Assembly: GCA_964019165.1 (NCBI GenBank)
Contig: OZ025280.1
Coordinates: forward strand, 11,588,428 to 11,652,427
From: Mastigias papua
Taxonomy: Eukaryota; Cnidaria; Scyphozoa; Rhizostomeae; Mastigiidae
Direction of reading: 5' to 3'
Length of the DNA: 64,000 nucleotides
Shown here: positions 30,901 through 42,486 of the stretch, in pieces
How the letters are laid out: each line of letters starts with the position of its first letter
Position numbering within the stretch: the first letter of the stretch is position 1
Notes under the pieces: model-generated
Seen by the model: only the letters and a program-made list of their open reading frames with translations
Told to the model about the DNA's origin: nothing
Databases searched by the model: none
Position numbers and translations under genes: made by a program

Positions 30901-31862
30901 TTTGAAATCAAACGTTATAGCATTAGAAAACCACTCACCTGGTAGAAAATACCTATAATAGTTCCTTCCAAGTCAAAGGGCAAACTCTACCATTGAGGGA
31001 ACTGTCCAAAGTAAAAGCTACACGATCGCAATCATCTCCAGTATATGCACATGAAATTCACACTAAATAACAGGGAATACTCCTGTACACTTCTCGCTAA
31101 TACATACTAACAATTTAGCACAAACAGCAAGTTGATCTAGGGAAGAGAGTGGAACGGCTTGGCAAGCAACAGTCATGGCGATAATCCAGCGAGAGGTTCG
31201 CGGGGGGATTTCACTGAAAACATTGAACTACCTAGCTCATAATCCTAGGCAATGCACACATCCAATGAAGGACTAATTGACACACCCTAATTGAACTGTT
31301 TTGTACAAAACTTGTGACTCACCTGGCAGGAAAACAACGACATTTTCTTTGAGTTGGCTCTTCAACTGTCATGGCGATAATATCCCCGAGGGTAGGCATT
31401 GGATTCTCGCTCAAAACATGGGATTACCTTGCCTAAAACAACAGAAATCACTGATATTCAGTGCAGGAGTTAAAGGCAAACATGAAAAGACCGCTTTGGA
31501 TCGGGAACAGTCACTCACCTGCCATACAAAAAGTGACATTTCACACGGAATCTACCATCATCCTCAGTCAATGCGAGATGAAACTACACTGAGAGCAGGC
31601 TTGCCGTGTGGACGAATACAGTGGAAAACAAAAGGCGACAACAAAGGCGCACGCAGTCCATCAGACAATGTCGAATATCTTTGCAAAACAAATCGATAAA
31701 AGTAAAATGAAATCTAGAATATCAATTAGACAAAGGGGGGGGGGACCCTCGACGAAAGTTTGAGACCGATCACCCATACGCCCTAGGAGGAGCTTTTACC
31801 ACGAGCTGACCGGCAGCCCTTTTGATCTTTAGCTCATTTGCATTTAGGCATCTTAGTATATA
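27955..31862 (-). repeat. Exon-bearing repeat unit U3
   Basis: On the minus strand the unit runs from CTATATACTAAGATGCC (with octamer ATGCAAAT just after) near 31862 down to hairpin FB3. Along it, splice-donor-like sites recur (CAG|GTGAGT near 31319, 31516 and 30938; AAG|GTAAG near 29911 and 30708). GCCATGAC blocks recur at about 30790, 31180 and 31372. One exon (29911-30080) is cleanly open. About 28500-30100 is a direct repeat of 33040-34620 in U4. The non-coding tail matches U1 inverted. No known protein domain is recognised. The repeated splice signals suggest a transcribed, spliced unit, coding or not. Confidence 0.5.
29911..30080 (-). CDS. Exon-like block of U3 with EMRGDS motif
   Basis: The acceptor TGTATGTTGTAG precedes 30080 and the donor AAG|GTAAGTGG follows 29911. 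The 170 bases are open throughout, reading IEMRGDSQLQFTIAEP and then FAVEGVFTKWMDILQFF. The block is conserved in U4 (34423-34600), U2 and, inverted, U1 (about 5490-5585). The tetrapeptide RGDS is kept in all four copies. The protein family is not recognised. Conservation of the open frame, not only of DNA, is suggestive but not tested. Confidence 0.4.
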
Positions 31863-32477
31863 GAGACGGTTTTTTTTGATAGCCCGCTAGACGCGGGCTC
31901 CCCTACCCCAATTACCCACTGGCCCTGTCAAAATCAATTTGCACATTAGCCTTGGAAAGACTAACGCAGTGCCCCCATCCAGTTTGCATGGTCCACATTG
32001 TTGATGAGCATGGATGAAAAAGCTCGCATAGGATCAAGAGAAGATGACGTCATTGGAGCGTGTGACATCCGGCCTTTGCAATGGACAAATCGATTAAAAT
32101 TTGAGAGAAAAAGTTGTGCAAAAATGCTCGGATACCTGCGCTAGGCTATGGGGCTTTTGGACATTCTTTTTCATCTTCTAAAGCCCCATAGCCTAGCGCA
32201 GGTATCCGAGCATTTTTGCACAACTTGTTCTCTCAAATTTTAATCGATTTGTCCATTGCAAAGGCCGGATGTCACACGCTCCAATGACGTCATCTTCTCT
32301 TGATCCTATGCGAGCTTTTTCATCCATGCTCATCGACAATGCGGACCATGCAACCTGGATGGGGCACTGCGTTAGTCTTTCCAAGGCTAATTTGCAAATT
32401 GATTTTGACAGGGCCAGTGGGTAATTGGGGTAGGGGAGCCCGCGTCTAGCGTGCTATCAAAAAAAACCGCTAGTCTC
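31863..32477. repeat. Foldback element FB4, longest hairpin
   Basis: A 615-base near-perfect inverted repeat runs from ACGGTTTTTTTTGATAGCCC to the inverse AAAAAAAACCGCTAGTCTC, with a loop near 32150-32180. Both arms carry TGACGTCA (near 32045 and 32287) and the tip GATACCTGCGCTAGGC. The E-box is lost (GTGTGAC). The arms are longer than in the others because of extra AATTACCCACTGGCCCTGT. It lies exactly between units U3 and U4. Confidence 0.92.
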
Positions 32478-34422
32478 CAGTATATAAATATAGTAGTTAA
32501 GTACCGCAAATGGTCGTTACAATAAACTACTAAATGAAACGCATAATGTATAGTCTTCAACATCATTCAGTACCATCTAGGCACTAACGTAGGCTTTATG
32601 CAATAACACTACTTCAGAATTTTATAGTCTAAGCGTTCATAATTAAAATACTATTCCTTTGTTATCCTACAGCATACTCAAAGGTCACAATACTATGGGC
32701 CACAATCATGTAAGTGAATGCTAAACTATTGTCAAACACATAAAGTTGTAACTCTTAAGAATTAGTGATAAAATTTTAGAGATTGTAGCATCAAATAAAA
32801 TGTAAACAATAGGTTTGTGTTAGATAGGAGGGGGGCTTTATACATCTATTCAATATAATACAAATAAGGTTGCTAGCTGTAACTAATGACAAAGTTTAAC
32901 AACATATCACAAAATGCAGAATGATAAATCAAAAGTGATAATTCTAGTGGCACCTACTGATGTATGACAATGGTACAGGCTAGTGAAAAAAATTATATAG
33001 GAAGGCAATCAAGTAATATACTGCTACAACTCTGGTCTAAGGACATCAATTGGGCACACCCAGTAAATATTGTCAAACTCCTATAATATATGGATTCAAA
33101 CAGGTGTTTTGACATGGCAATGCCTAATGCTACTGTTTGATTCAAGTACATGAATGCTGAAGAATATCCCTACGAGATGCTCTAGAATATTCAACAAAGA
33201 TTTCACATTCACAAACTGTGTATGAATGTGGCATAAGCTTGTATACACAATAATCTCTTAGAGCAAGCCCCTTATAATATTTGATTATGAAGAATACTGT
33301 TCAGTGAGCTTGGGACTGGAAGGTGGGGCTCCAGGGATGAAGTCTACACAATACATATGCATGTTATCCAAAACTACTTGACCAACAAGAATAATGTTAT
33401 CATGTGCAGAATGATTTATGGAAATCATTAATGGTGTCTATAATAAATCATCTCAGCAAGGCACAGATCTGGTTTGCCAGGAAAAGAATATTTAGCATAA
33501 AAGTACCTACATACAGATTCTACTAAAATAACACTAAAATATATTGTGAACACATATATTAGAATGTTGTAAATAAACAGTGGTAGACTGTTCTTAGTAC
33601 ATAGGCAATTAGTAAAGTACTATACTAAATAACGCCTCGTGAATATGTTACTTAAGTGTGTTGAATACAAAGCTAATTTAGAATACACTATCACTGCAAA
33701 TATATCAGGAAGGAACTACTGGAAAACGCACTGTACTATACACCATATTATCAGCGAATTCGTAGATAAAATATCCGTATAAGGCTTGGCACTTTTAAAT
33801 ATGAATACCCCAGTGATTTAGAATACAAAGTGTACTACTGGGATTAACCAAGTCATCAGCTATGGAGACTTGAGAGTAATATGTAACGCCCGTCAAAGGT
33901 TTAGAGAGAATACACGCAGCTCTTTACTCAAAATACTGAAAGAAAACCAAACGGGAAAGAGAGCTATTACACTCCACTAATGTAAGGAATAATTTGAACA
34001 ACATCTTAGCCCCAGCCTACAATAAGTGCATGGTAAAACCCAACATCTAAGTAGAAGTGACTGACAACTTCTGAAACGTAAACAAAGCGGCCTAACCTTT
34101 CAGAAATTTCGCCCTCACACTCTCGAACAAATACAAAGTAATACAGACCTCTAAAACATCCTAGTATATCAGTAAATAATACAGTAATCGTCTCCTGACT
34201 ATCATACCGAAACTTCTGCAGTAAGAACACGATAATTTAGAGGCGAAAATCAAGCTAACATGAAAGGAACTGGCATGATCATATGACCCCGAGGCAATGT
34301 TAGTGGAATCTCCATCAAAACATCGCATTAAATCTCGTCAAGTTGGGAAAGTAGCGATCATTCTACACACAAGATCCCTGCAACACTATATTGATACCTG
34401 GTACATGAAATAAATCACTTAC

Positions 34423-34600
34423 CTTGTATAAAAGTGATGAAACTCTACTACAACGTGCAAAACATCCATCCTCTCAGTAAACACGCCCTCAACTGCAAAC
34501 GTGCGGTCTTGTGTAAATACTATTGTTCGCAAACAAAGGATAAGAGGTTTCTGTGATCAGGACATGAACTTGGGAATCCCCTCGCATTTCTCTGTACAAC
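34423..34600 (-). pseudogene. Exon-like block of U4 with EMRGDS motif
   Basis: This is the counterpart of 29911-30080, with acceptor GTTTGTAG and donor AAG|GTAAGTG. It reads REMRGDSQVHVLITE, then one extra A near 34545 shifts the frame relative to U3. After that, the matching frame gives TFAVEGVFTERMDVLHVV. The shift means this copy is probably not translated through. Confidence 0.4.
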
Positions 34601-35649
34601 CTACAAACAAAATAAAGACTGTAACCAGTTAAGGATACCCGAACGCCATAGGTATAATATGGAGAACAGCAAAAAAATTAAAATATACAAACTTTGGACG
34701 TTTCTCTACAAACGCATTTAGATATTTAGTGACTACTGGCAACGACAATGAAACACATGGAGCAGTTACTTCCTCCATTGAACTGAGGGGGAATGCAAAC
34801 CCCTTACAACAGTGCTATTACCAATACGAATTTAAACTCTTAACAGAAAGTCACAGAGAAGCCTAATAAACACTTAGGGCCAACAAAATCAAGCAGTGCA
34901 CAAAGTCAGCATTCAATGTACCACAAATTCACCAGCAATCATAACGATTCCCTATCTCATCTACGCATGCATTTAACCCAAGGAATAAATAGCAATCTAC
35001 CAAAGAATACAACAGTAACCATATCGCAAGCATTTCATGACAATATTATACAAAACGACGACAATCTACAGAATAACATCAATCTGATCCGAGAGGAAGT
35101 GTCATGGCGAAATACCCCCGAGGGAAGATCTTTGAATCTCGTTCAAATCGCTGAAGTAAAGTGTACAGACAACAATACAAAAAGTATAAATTGGATAGAG
35201 AAAGTATGGTCAAAGATACATGACAATTTCTAATGACAAAGGTGACTCAACTGGTAACTGTACGTGCAAACTTTCCATTAGGTCAAAGGGCAGAATAGAT
35301 CTCCTCAAGAACCTCCATGAACTGAAAGTTACACAATCGCTACCCTTCCTAATATAAGCACACGTCAAAATCACCTAATAAATAGACTCTAATCTAAGAG
35401 GGGAAAGAACAGTAAGCATCTTGATTATGATCTATCACTTTTTAGCTGGGAAAGGATGTTGGTTTAGCTAGCAGAATCAAACTGCTTGGAGAGGAACTGT
35501 CATGGCGACAATAAGTCCGAGGCAAGGTGTTGGAATGTGGCTGAAAACATCGACACAAATAGCCGAGAACAGTAGAAAACTCGCACAATCGATAAAGCAT
35601 AAACATTTAGAGTTAAACAAAACAGTTTAGAAGGAAAACAGAGGCATAC

Positions 35650-35909
35650 CAGGTAGAACACGCTGACAACTTTTTCCTCTGAATCAAAGGGCAATTTATG
35701 ATCTCAAAGACACTCTCTGCCCCGAAGAGTAAGCTAACCGCTCGCACCCCGATCTTCTGTTGTAAATAAATGTCAAGCGCAAGCAAAATAGGCAGAATTA
35801 TAGCACGTAATACAACAGTAACCTTTTCGTCAATAGTTGATAAGAACTTAGCTCGTATAGCGACGGGAATCGGCGAATAGACTCGAACGGCTTGGAAGCG
35901 AACTGTCAT
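35650..35909 (-). CDS. Exon-like block of U4 starting GCC-ATG-ACA
   Basis: An ATG at 35909 in a good vertebrate-style context (GCCATGA) opens 86 codons, MTVRFQAVRVYSP, then VLRAIILPILLALDIYLQQ (one hydrophobic stretch) and LLFGAESVFEIINCPLIQ. It ends at donor CTG|GTATGC. The same ATG block recurs at least six times in U3 and U4, but only this copy stays open for its length. No family recognised. Confidence 0.3.
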
Positions 35910-37301
35910 GGCGATAATCCCGCTAGAGAGGGTGGTCATGCGATTTCGCTCAAACCATTGAAATACGCAGCTGAAAGTAGGAGGAAACGCAAATATTCGA
36001 TGAAGAACATGTTGGCAAACTCTAATAAAACTCTACTGTATGAAAATAGCGACTCACCTGGAAGCAAGAGGACAAAACGTACCACAACTACCATTGCCAA
36101 GAGCGAACGACACAACCTCTATACCTGTACTGATAGTACTGAGTTTACGTGGTTGCGGACGAAAACAATGGAGAACAACAGGCGGTAAACAAAGGCCCGC
36201 AAAGTCGAAAAAGAGAAATTCGAATATCTCATAAGAAAAAATATATAAAAATAAAAGCGAAACTATTTGCAAATATAGGGCACAGACAGGACGACGGGAG
36301 CACAGTCTACACCCGATCCCTATAGGTAAGAGTTCAGGAAAACGGCCAATAGCCAGAAGGGCGGAACGTTTGATCTAGCTCATTTGCATTTTAGGCATCT
36401 TAGTATATAGTGACGTGAGTTGGATGTTAGGATGTCTCAAGAGTTTGGGCACTTTGCTTACATTTGAGATATTGCCCTTACAGCCGAATATACTCCTGGA
36501 TTTTATCATACACGTTTTACAGGCAAACACTAAGATGTTACCAACTGTAGTCTCAACTCAGTAACTCTCTTTTTATTTTGTTTTCACTCTATTTACAGTA
36601 GGCTTCATAGTTATTTCCACTTATAGATGGTAGAGTTATTCTGGTCAAGTCAAATGTAAGAGGTTCCACTATACTGAATGTTCTTCTGTTGGGACACAGT
36701 TGCCCTTCTTTCTGAGATTTGTTACATATGCCATTACCGAGTTCCATAGATCATTCTGTATGTGATGATATACTCTTAAGGGATGAATTAGTACTAGATG
36801 TGACCATCATTTTTATTGCCTAGACTTAATTTATGACGCCCCTTGCCCCCACTGAGGTAATGCCTTCGTTTGACATCTGAGTTGATGATACAGGATATAT
36901 ATTATTACTCATTTCAAAGAATTACTGACTTTCACAGATCATTCTGCATATGATATTATAGTATTTTTAGGGATGAATTAGTACTAGATAGCAATATTTG
37001 ATTTATGGGGCCACTTTCCCTTATCCAACTACAATTATTGGTTGAAATCTGAATTTCACATGGTTGTAACAGATACTTTAGTACTGGATAGCTGCATTAT
37101 TTGTTTTGTATAGCCATAACCTATGGACTCCCCCCAAGAACTTTGGCTGATATCTAATATGATTCACGCTGCTCAATCATGGGTTTTACAATCTGTTATA
37201 TATTATATAAATGTGTGATATAGGACTACCAAGCAATAGTCTTTTGTTTTATCACCTTGAACTACCAAGTCCTATCACAGATTCCAGTTGTATAACACCT
37301 A

Positions 37302-37594
37302 CAATCGTTGCCAAAATTAGTTGGAACACAACACATTTCTGAGATTAAACGGCATGATACTGACACAACTAGTGCTCATACTAAACAGGCCGTGTAAATG
37401 ATTTAAAGCCCCCTCCCCCCCAGAACAATGTTGAATTCTATAGATAAGACATTGCTACGCGTCAAACCGATCGATTTCTACTAGACACCAAGCGTATACG
37501 ACAGTAACACAACATTGTACGGGGGAGGGGGGAAGCTAGGTATTGAAAAGTGTGAAAAATCTGCAATTCGTTCCAACACTTTTGGCAACGATTG
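37302..37594 (+). repeat. 293-bp terminal repeat, left copy
   Basis: It begins CAATCGTTGCCAAAA and ends TTTTGGCAACGATTG, so it is itself bounded by inverted termini. It is 293 bases long and differs from the right copy at about 8 positions (2.7 percent) by my alignment. It includes a C run (CCCCCTCCCCCCCAG) and a G run (CGGGGGAGGGGGGAAG) that could pair. On its own it has the form of a TA-inserting MITE. Confidence 0.9.
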
Positions 37595-38209
37595 TCTGAA
37601 GAGGGTGGAAAAGACATATTAAGATATGTGAGAGATAAACTTGTATAAGGGTAAAATTACACCGTAGATTCTGAATTTGAAGTCAGTGTTTACGTAAAAT
37701 GTACCATTAGTATCAAAATGGCACCGGTAAGGGTGAAAACCAATGATTTTTCACACTATTTCACTTGAGTGCTATCGTTTCAGTTTTTCAAGGAACTATG
37801 TACACATAGAGGCTAAAAATGACCCCAGATAACATGAAATAACAATGTGAGATGGATATTTGAGATTTTGCATGTAGAAGCCCGCGGTTATTACGGAAAT
37901 TGTGATGTCAATTTGTCAACTATCAGTCATAGGAACGAGGTTTATCATTCTAACAGTCTTTCATTACCTGCAGAAAGCAATATATGTCCGTAACATAAGG
38001 ACGTACATAGAAATTAAGTTATTTTTCACCGTTTTATTGAGAGGAATGTACACTCGTGGCCCAACATTCGGATTGGACAAGAGTAAGTGTACTAGGACGG
38101 GAACGAGGCTATGGTAACCTGTTAGTCAATAGTGACGTTATGATAAGAAGGAGGACATCAATATAGCGGTCCATTACACGTATTACTATACGATATGAGT
38201 AGCTACATG

Positions 38210-38217
38210 TATAAAAG
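38210..38217 (+). promoter_or_regulatory. TATA box of the transposase gene
   Basis: TATAAAAG lies 34 bases before the transposase ATG at 38251, a spacing that would give a very short 5' leader. Confidence 0.55.
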
Positions 38218-38250
38218 AAGGTTCTACCTGAAATCACCAGCAGTACAGCA

Positions 38251-39347
38251 ATGACGTTCAACAGAAAGTTATGCGGAAAAACTAGAGCTTTAGCATATCT
38301 GAAGGTTACCTCCGAATGGAAGAGCTACCAAGAAGTTGCTAAGAGCTTAAAAATATCTGTATCCTCGGTACATCGCTGCTGCAAAGAGGGAATGGGACAG
38401 AAGGATGTTAAAGTAGGAAAAAGAGGGAGACCACGAATTATATTGAATCGAGATGCAGCGCAGTTCATTAGAACTTTTCGAAAACTCAGAGATGATGGAC
38501 AAAATCCTACAGTCAAAACTGTTATGGTAGAAAGTGGGATGACGAGAGGAAGCTATAGATCTTTTGTGCGCGTCTTAAATACTGCTGGATACAAAAAGCT
38601 ACAGCCAAGGAAGAAGGGCTTGCTATCCAAGAAGGACAAATACATGAGAAAAGTATTCGCGAAACAGTCACAGAGTCAATTCACCGATGATTTCTGGAGA
38701 GATAGAGTGGCCTTCTATCTAGATGCTGTTTCATTCGTGCACAAATACAATCCATTACGTGAGGCTTCAAAACCAAGGGGGAAGGTTTGGCGGAAGCGGA
38801 GTGAGGGTCTCCAGTATACAACAACAGGGTCAAAAGATCTGGCGGGGGGAAGACGAGTGCACTTTCTGGCTTTCTGGTCGCCATAGCATATCATGGTGGA
38901 GTAATTGTGGCAGAACCATACGAGAAAATGACTGGAGAGTATTTTGCGAACTTTGTAGCAAGAAAGTTACCCCAAGCCTTTATTAATGCACGCATGTCTT
39001 CACGAAGCAGTCGAATACAAAAAGTCTTCGTCATGGACAACGATCCGTGTCAGAACAGTAAAGTTGCACGGGAAGCATTGAAGGACATTGGTGCTACCTT
39101 ATTAAGAATACCCCCACGATCACCAGACCTGAATCCCATCGAGAACATTTTCAATAATGTAAAAAGGGCATTGCAGGAAGAAGCGCTGAGAAAAACAATA
39201 ACAATAGAACCATACAATTCTTTTTTGCAAAGGGTATCAAATGCACTACTCTGTGTTAACGGAGACCTTATTAAAAAAACAATTGACACTATACCTAAAC
39301 GACTTAGATGTATTGTAGAAACTAGAGGAAATAGAACGAAGTATTAA
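38251..39347 (+). pseudogene. Tc1-like DD34E transposase, one frameshift
   Basis: The ATG at 38251 starts an N-terminal helix-turn-helix (AYLKVTSEWKSYQEVAKSL), followed by GRPR-type KRGRPRI at residues 57-63. The first catalytic Asp is in AFYLDAVSF (residue 158). Near 38866-38880 the frame shifts by one base: the first frame ends LAFWSP-stop at 38886, and the second continues AYHGGVIVAEPYEKMTGEYF. It then shows VMDNDPCQNS (second Asp) and SPDLNPIENIF (Glu), with 34 residues between them. Total length is about 365 codons, the family norm. It cuts and pastes DNA at TA. Apart from the shift it looks complete, so decay is recent. Confidence 0.9.
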
Positions 39348-39629
39348 TTTATATATGAACACAAAAATTCTGTCTAAATGAGTTGAACTCTCTCTCCATG
39401 GCGTATGAACTCCTCTACTTTTGCTATTTCTACGGTATATGTGTATTCTGCCTTGCACAATAAGAAAGATGAGGGCTAGTGCTTCGCACTAAAGCCTTAA
39501 ATGGTGTTTGATTACTTACGAAGAAAGTAGTAGGAAAGACGACTACGTCGCGCATAGTATTTACTCATTACAGGAACCATTGAGCGTCCACTACTATACT
39601 ACAATGCTACTAAAAATAGACTATGATGG

Positions 39630-40075
39630 CGAAGCCAACGGTTGCCACAACGGTTGCCACTTATATATCTCATTATATTTCGTCTGTAAGTGTGCGTCTC
39701 TGCGATATCTTAAGCCAAATATAGTCCACTGATGTTAGGGCTACCTTAGGTAATATTTCTGCACTATTTAGTCCACACGCTCGACTGAGATCGTCGAGTT
39801 TTGTGCACGGTTGCACGGTTACCGGAGGATTTTGGAGGAAAGAGGAAGTGAATATCTTATCCTTTTTACTGTGAGTGGAAACCGTTCGCAAGCTCACACA
39901 CTTCGGTATTTCTATCCAATGCGCAAGGGGTAGGTGCATAACAGGGCGTCCTCATAAGCATCAGTGAAATGTCAATTATATAGAGGTATCTTTTGGATTA
40001 AATACACTACCTATCGTCCATAAGTAAGGGGTTCACTAAACTGGTAACCGTTGGAAACCGTCTGTGATACCAATT
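39630..40075. promoter_or_regulatory. Iteron-like cluster between transposase and Rep genes
   Basis: CAACGGTTGCCA occurs twice in tandem at about 39635-39659. Related CGGTTGC, CGGTTACC and inverse GGTAACCGTTGG, GAAACCGT motifs occur at about 39805-39825, 39875 and 40038-40062. Repeated short motifs beside a rep gene are the usual binding sites of rolling-circle initiators. The element's own ends carry CGTTGCCA, which is similar. No CRESS-type TANTATTAC loop was found. The role is inference. Confidence 0.3.
39673..39939 (-). CDS. Small open frame inside the Tc1/Rep element
   Basis: An 88-codon frame starts at a true ATG (MHLPLAHWIEIPKCV) and ends shortly downstream of the Rep 3' end on the same strand. 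It has no recognised domain and overlaps the iteron-like cluster, so it may be chance. Confidence 0.2.
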   Translation of the reverse strand: MHLPLAHWIEIPKCVSLRTVSTHSKKDKIFTSSFLQNPPVTVQPCTKLDDLSRACGLNSAEILPKVALTSVDYIWLKISQRRTLTDEI

Positions 40076-40266
40076 CAGTACAAGGTAGCTATGTATATAT
40101 CAGGCAACGCACCACCAAATAGCATTTGGGGGGGCTACAAAGTGAATACAATTGCCTAAGGAAAATTGCTCTTCAAACAGTGGTGGCTGGAAGAAAGTAA
40201 GGGGGCTCAAGCCCCCAGCCCCCCAAGAGATCTTGTGCTTTTAATGGGAGAATTGAAAGTAATATT

Positions 40267-41573
40267 TTACAGAATAAACGATGCAAAGCATTTTGGGCAG
40301 CTTGGTACGTCTTTGCATTCGCTCAACTTTAATTGAAAGCGAAATTGAAAATGATGCCACCTAACCTGCATCATTTCAGTTTCCCTATCATCAATAATAC
40401 TGTTCTTACCAAACACAAAAGGTCCCTTACTGGTACAAAAAATTGGTGTGTCCTTCTCTAGTGTTATATCCTTAGAATAATGTGTCTTTGGAGCGGGAAA
40501 ATGAACCAGCTGGCCCTCTAATAGTAGCAGCATATCTGCCCATGGAATGACGCTCTTGTCCCATCTGAAATCATTTAGAAAAATGATTTCTCTCTCTTCT
40601 ACTCCTATCCATGCAAATGATCCAGTTGCGGGATTGCAAAATGCATCAAAAATCTTTGTCAATGGATGTAATAAAAATGTTTTTCCACAGTTTGCGGGCC
40701 CAGTGAGTAAAATATTTCGACCTTTCCCTCTACCTTTCTCCAGGAGCTCCTTAATCGCAGTTGAGAACTCCTCACGCTCTATTCTGCTCTTGTCTAACAA
40801 TTCCAAAGCGCATTGTATCCATTCCCCTTCGCATACACAAGATGATCCCTGTGCACTCATCAATATCTCCATTCTGGACGACTTCCTGCGTTCGATGACT
40901 TTTTCTGCGTTTTCCGCATCCCATACAGTACCTATAAAGTCTACTAATGCCTTTGAGGATTTCTCTATGCAGAATCTATACAAATCTGTGCTGCCTGAAT
41001 TTCGTAGTTCAGTTGCATACCGCAATAGTTCAAGTCGATTTTCTAGTTTATGTTTTATGATTATGTCAGCTACTTCCATTTTACTTAACTTGCGAGCCTT
41101 GCATTTCTTTCTCGACACTTTAGCTTTAGATGCAGCTGAGGTTTTTGGCTCTTTGACTTTTTTTGGATGACCCTCACTATGTATCGCTTCTGTGTCTTCT
41201 TTCACGACGTAGTTATATGCACTAAAGTACCCACCATGTCCCGAAAAATTCACTGCAATTCCATACTCAGTCTGTAGGTAGTCACGAACACGTTTCCATC
41301 GTGTTGCCTTATCGAGTAAAATAGACATATGGAAATGCAACACCCCATCTGCATGCGTTTCCAAGCAACAACACCATTGCTGCACAACAGACGTACTTGC
41401 ATTCTGCACACTGGTAACAACTGCATTGGCGAAGCCTTTTCTGTCAAATAAGTCTATATTAGCTCTACTGTATGTTATAAGGTATGCTCGCCTTCTGATA
41501 TTATTCTCCAGTTCTGCACCTTCAACGGATCGCTCACTCTCTCTCTCTGGCTATCATTACCTTTGCATGCCAT
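40267..41573 (-). pseudogene. Rolling-circle Rep: HUH endonuclease plus superfamily 3 helicase
   Basis: The long frame (stop at 40267) is open back to about 41560. Motif I is YLITYSRAN near 41490. Motif II is the HUH metal site LHFHMS at about 41340-41327. Motif III carries the nicking tyrosine in YNYVVKED (Y-x-x-K, about 41217-41194). The helicase has Walker A GPANCGKT (40701-40678), Walker B REIIFLNDF and motif C PIFCTSKGP. This is the CRESS-DNA virus and plasmid Rep layout; such proteins nick an origin and unwind it. No ATG occurs in this frame. The nearest ATG (41573, MACKGNDSQRERV) is one base out of frame, joining near 41500-41560, so there is a frameshift or short intron. Otherwise it is intact, about 430 residues. 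Confidence 0.85.
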
Positions 41574-42486
41574 CTTCCTTATTTGTCCACGTACTATACG
41601 ATATTTATGAACCTTTTATCTATGCCCACTTTATTGGCCCTGTCTGCAGAAATTCACAGTGATACTATTTACCACTCTCTAACAGTCGAAATAGCACGTT
41701 TCATACGTATAACTGAGACAAACACCCTCCACCGTACTCCTAGAAATTTACTGAATCTACTGCATATTTATACACTAGTTCTAAATCCCAACCCATGGCA
41801 ATGAAGATGAAAACACAACAAATCATTACGTTATTTTCTAAGATCAGAACATTTGTCATATCCCCCTAAAGCATGCAGACCTGAAACGTCATTCACGGTC
41901 GTTAGTTACCCGGCAACCAATAATCAAACTGTAAGGTGACGATAACTATACACTAAAATGTAACAGCATGACCTACAACCAAATATAGCACTGACGATTC
42001 TGTCGCTAAGGTATAGAGTAAAACACCATGACAACCTCCTCCGTCTTACTCCTGAGCTAAGAGACTTCCTATCGTTACCGCATACGTCGTACCCATACAC
42101 AATGCCCAATGCTGAGGGTCTCTCGTATTAGCAACCATTTCCCTCATATCCTCCTAACTTCGATTTTTATATTGTCCCTAATGTCTTAGCAGCTGGTACA
42201 ACTTCCCCACACCCCATGTCGGATCAAATATACGCTTATACTAATATAGATATAAAGCAATTGAGAGTGAAATATTGTACTCTGTTGACAGTACATTATA
42301 CCAGGGAGAGGTAGCATAGCCTTTCACAGTACATGTATAGCCCATCAGCAATTATGACGTCAGATCTATTAATATATTCCTCATATTGAAATTTAGATGC
42401 CATTTTCAGATTCAGCGCCATCATTTTACATAGAGTACACGAAAGTTAAACAGACAATGGGAAATTCTAAATTTATCCTTTTCAGA

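Larger units (their letters stand above)
32478..36412 (-). repeat. Exon-bearing repeat unit U4
   Basis: This is the second full minus-strand unit, starting at CTATATACTAAGATGCC near 36412 with octamer ATGCAAAT beside it. It is a direct repeat of U3: the block with AAGGTGGGGCTCCA occurs at 28825 and 33330. Splice-like donors lie near 36052 (CCAG|GTGAGTCG), 35650 (CTG|GTATGC) and 34423 (AAG|GTAAGTG). ATCGCCATGACAGTT occurs near 35909 and 35505, and a variant near 35103. The intermediate sequence between blocks is non-coding. Confidence 0.5.

Noticed and set aside
31301..31699. 132-codon plus-strand frame
   Set aside because: It crosses several minus-strand donor sites and GCCATGAC blocks of unit U3 and shows no domain. 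It is probably an antisense shadow.
40547..41170. 207-codon plus-strand frame
   Set aside because: It lies entirely antisense to the Rep gene, which has all catalytic motifs; the plus frame has none.
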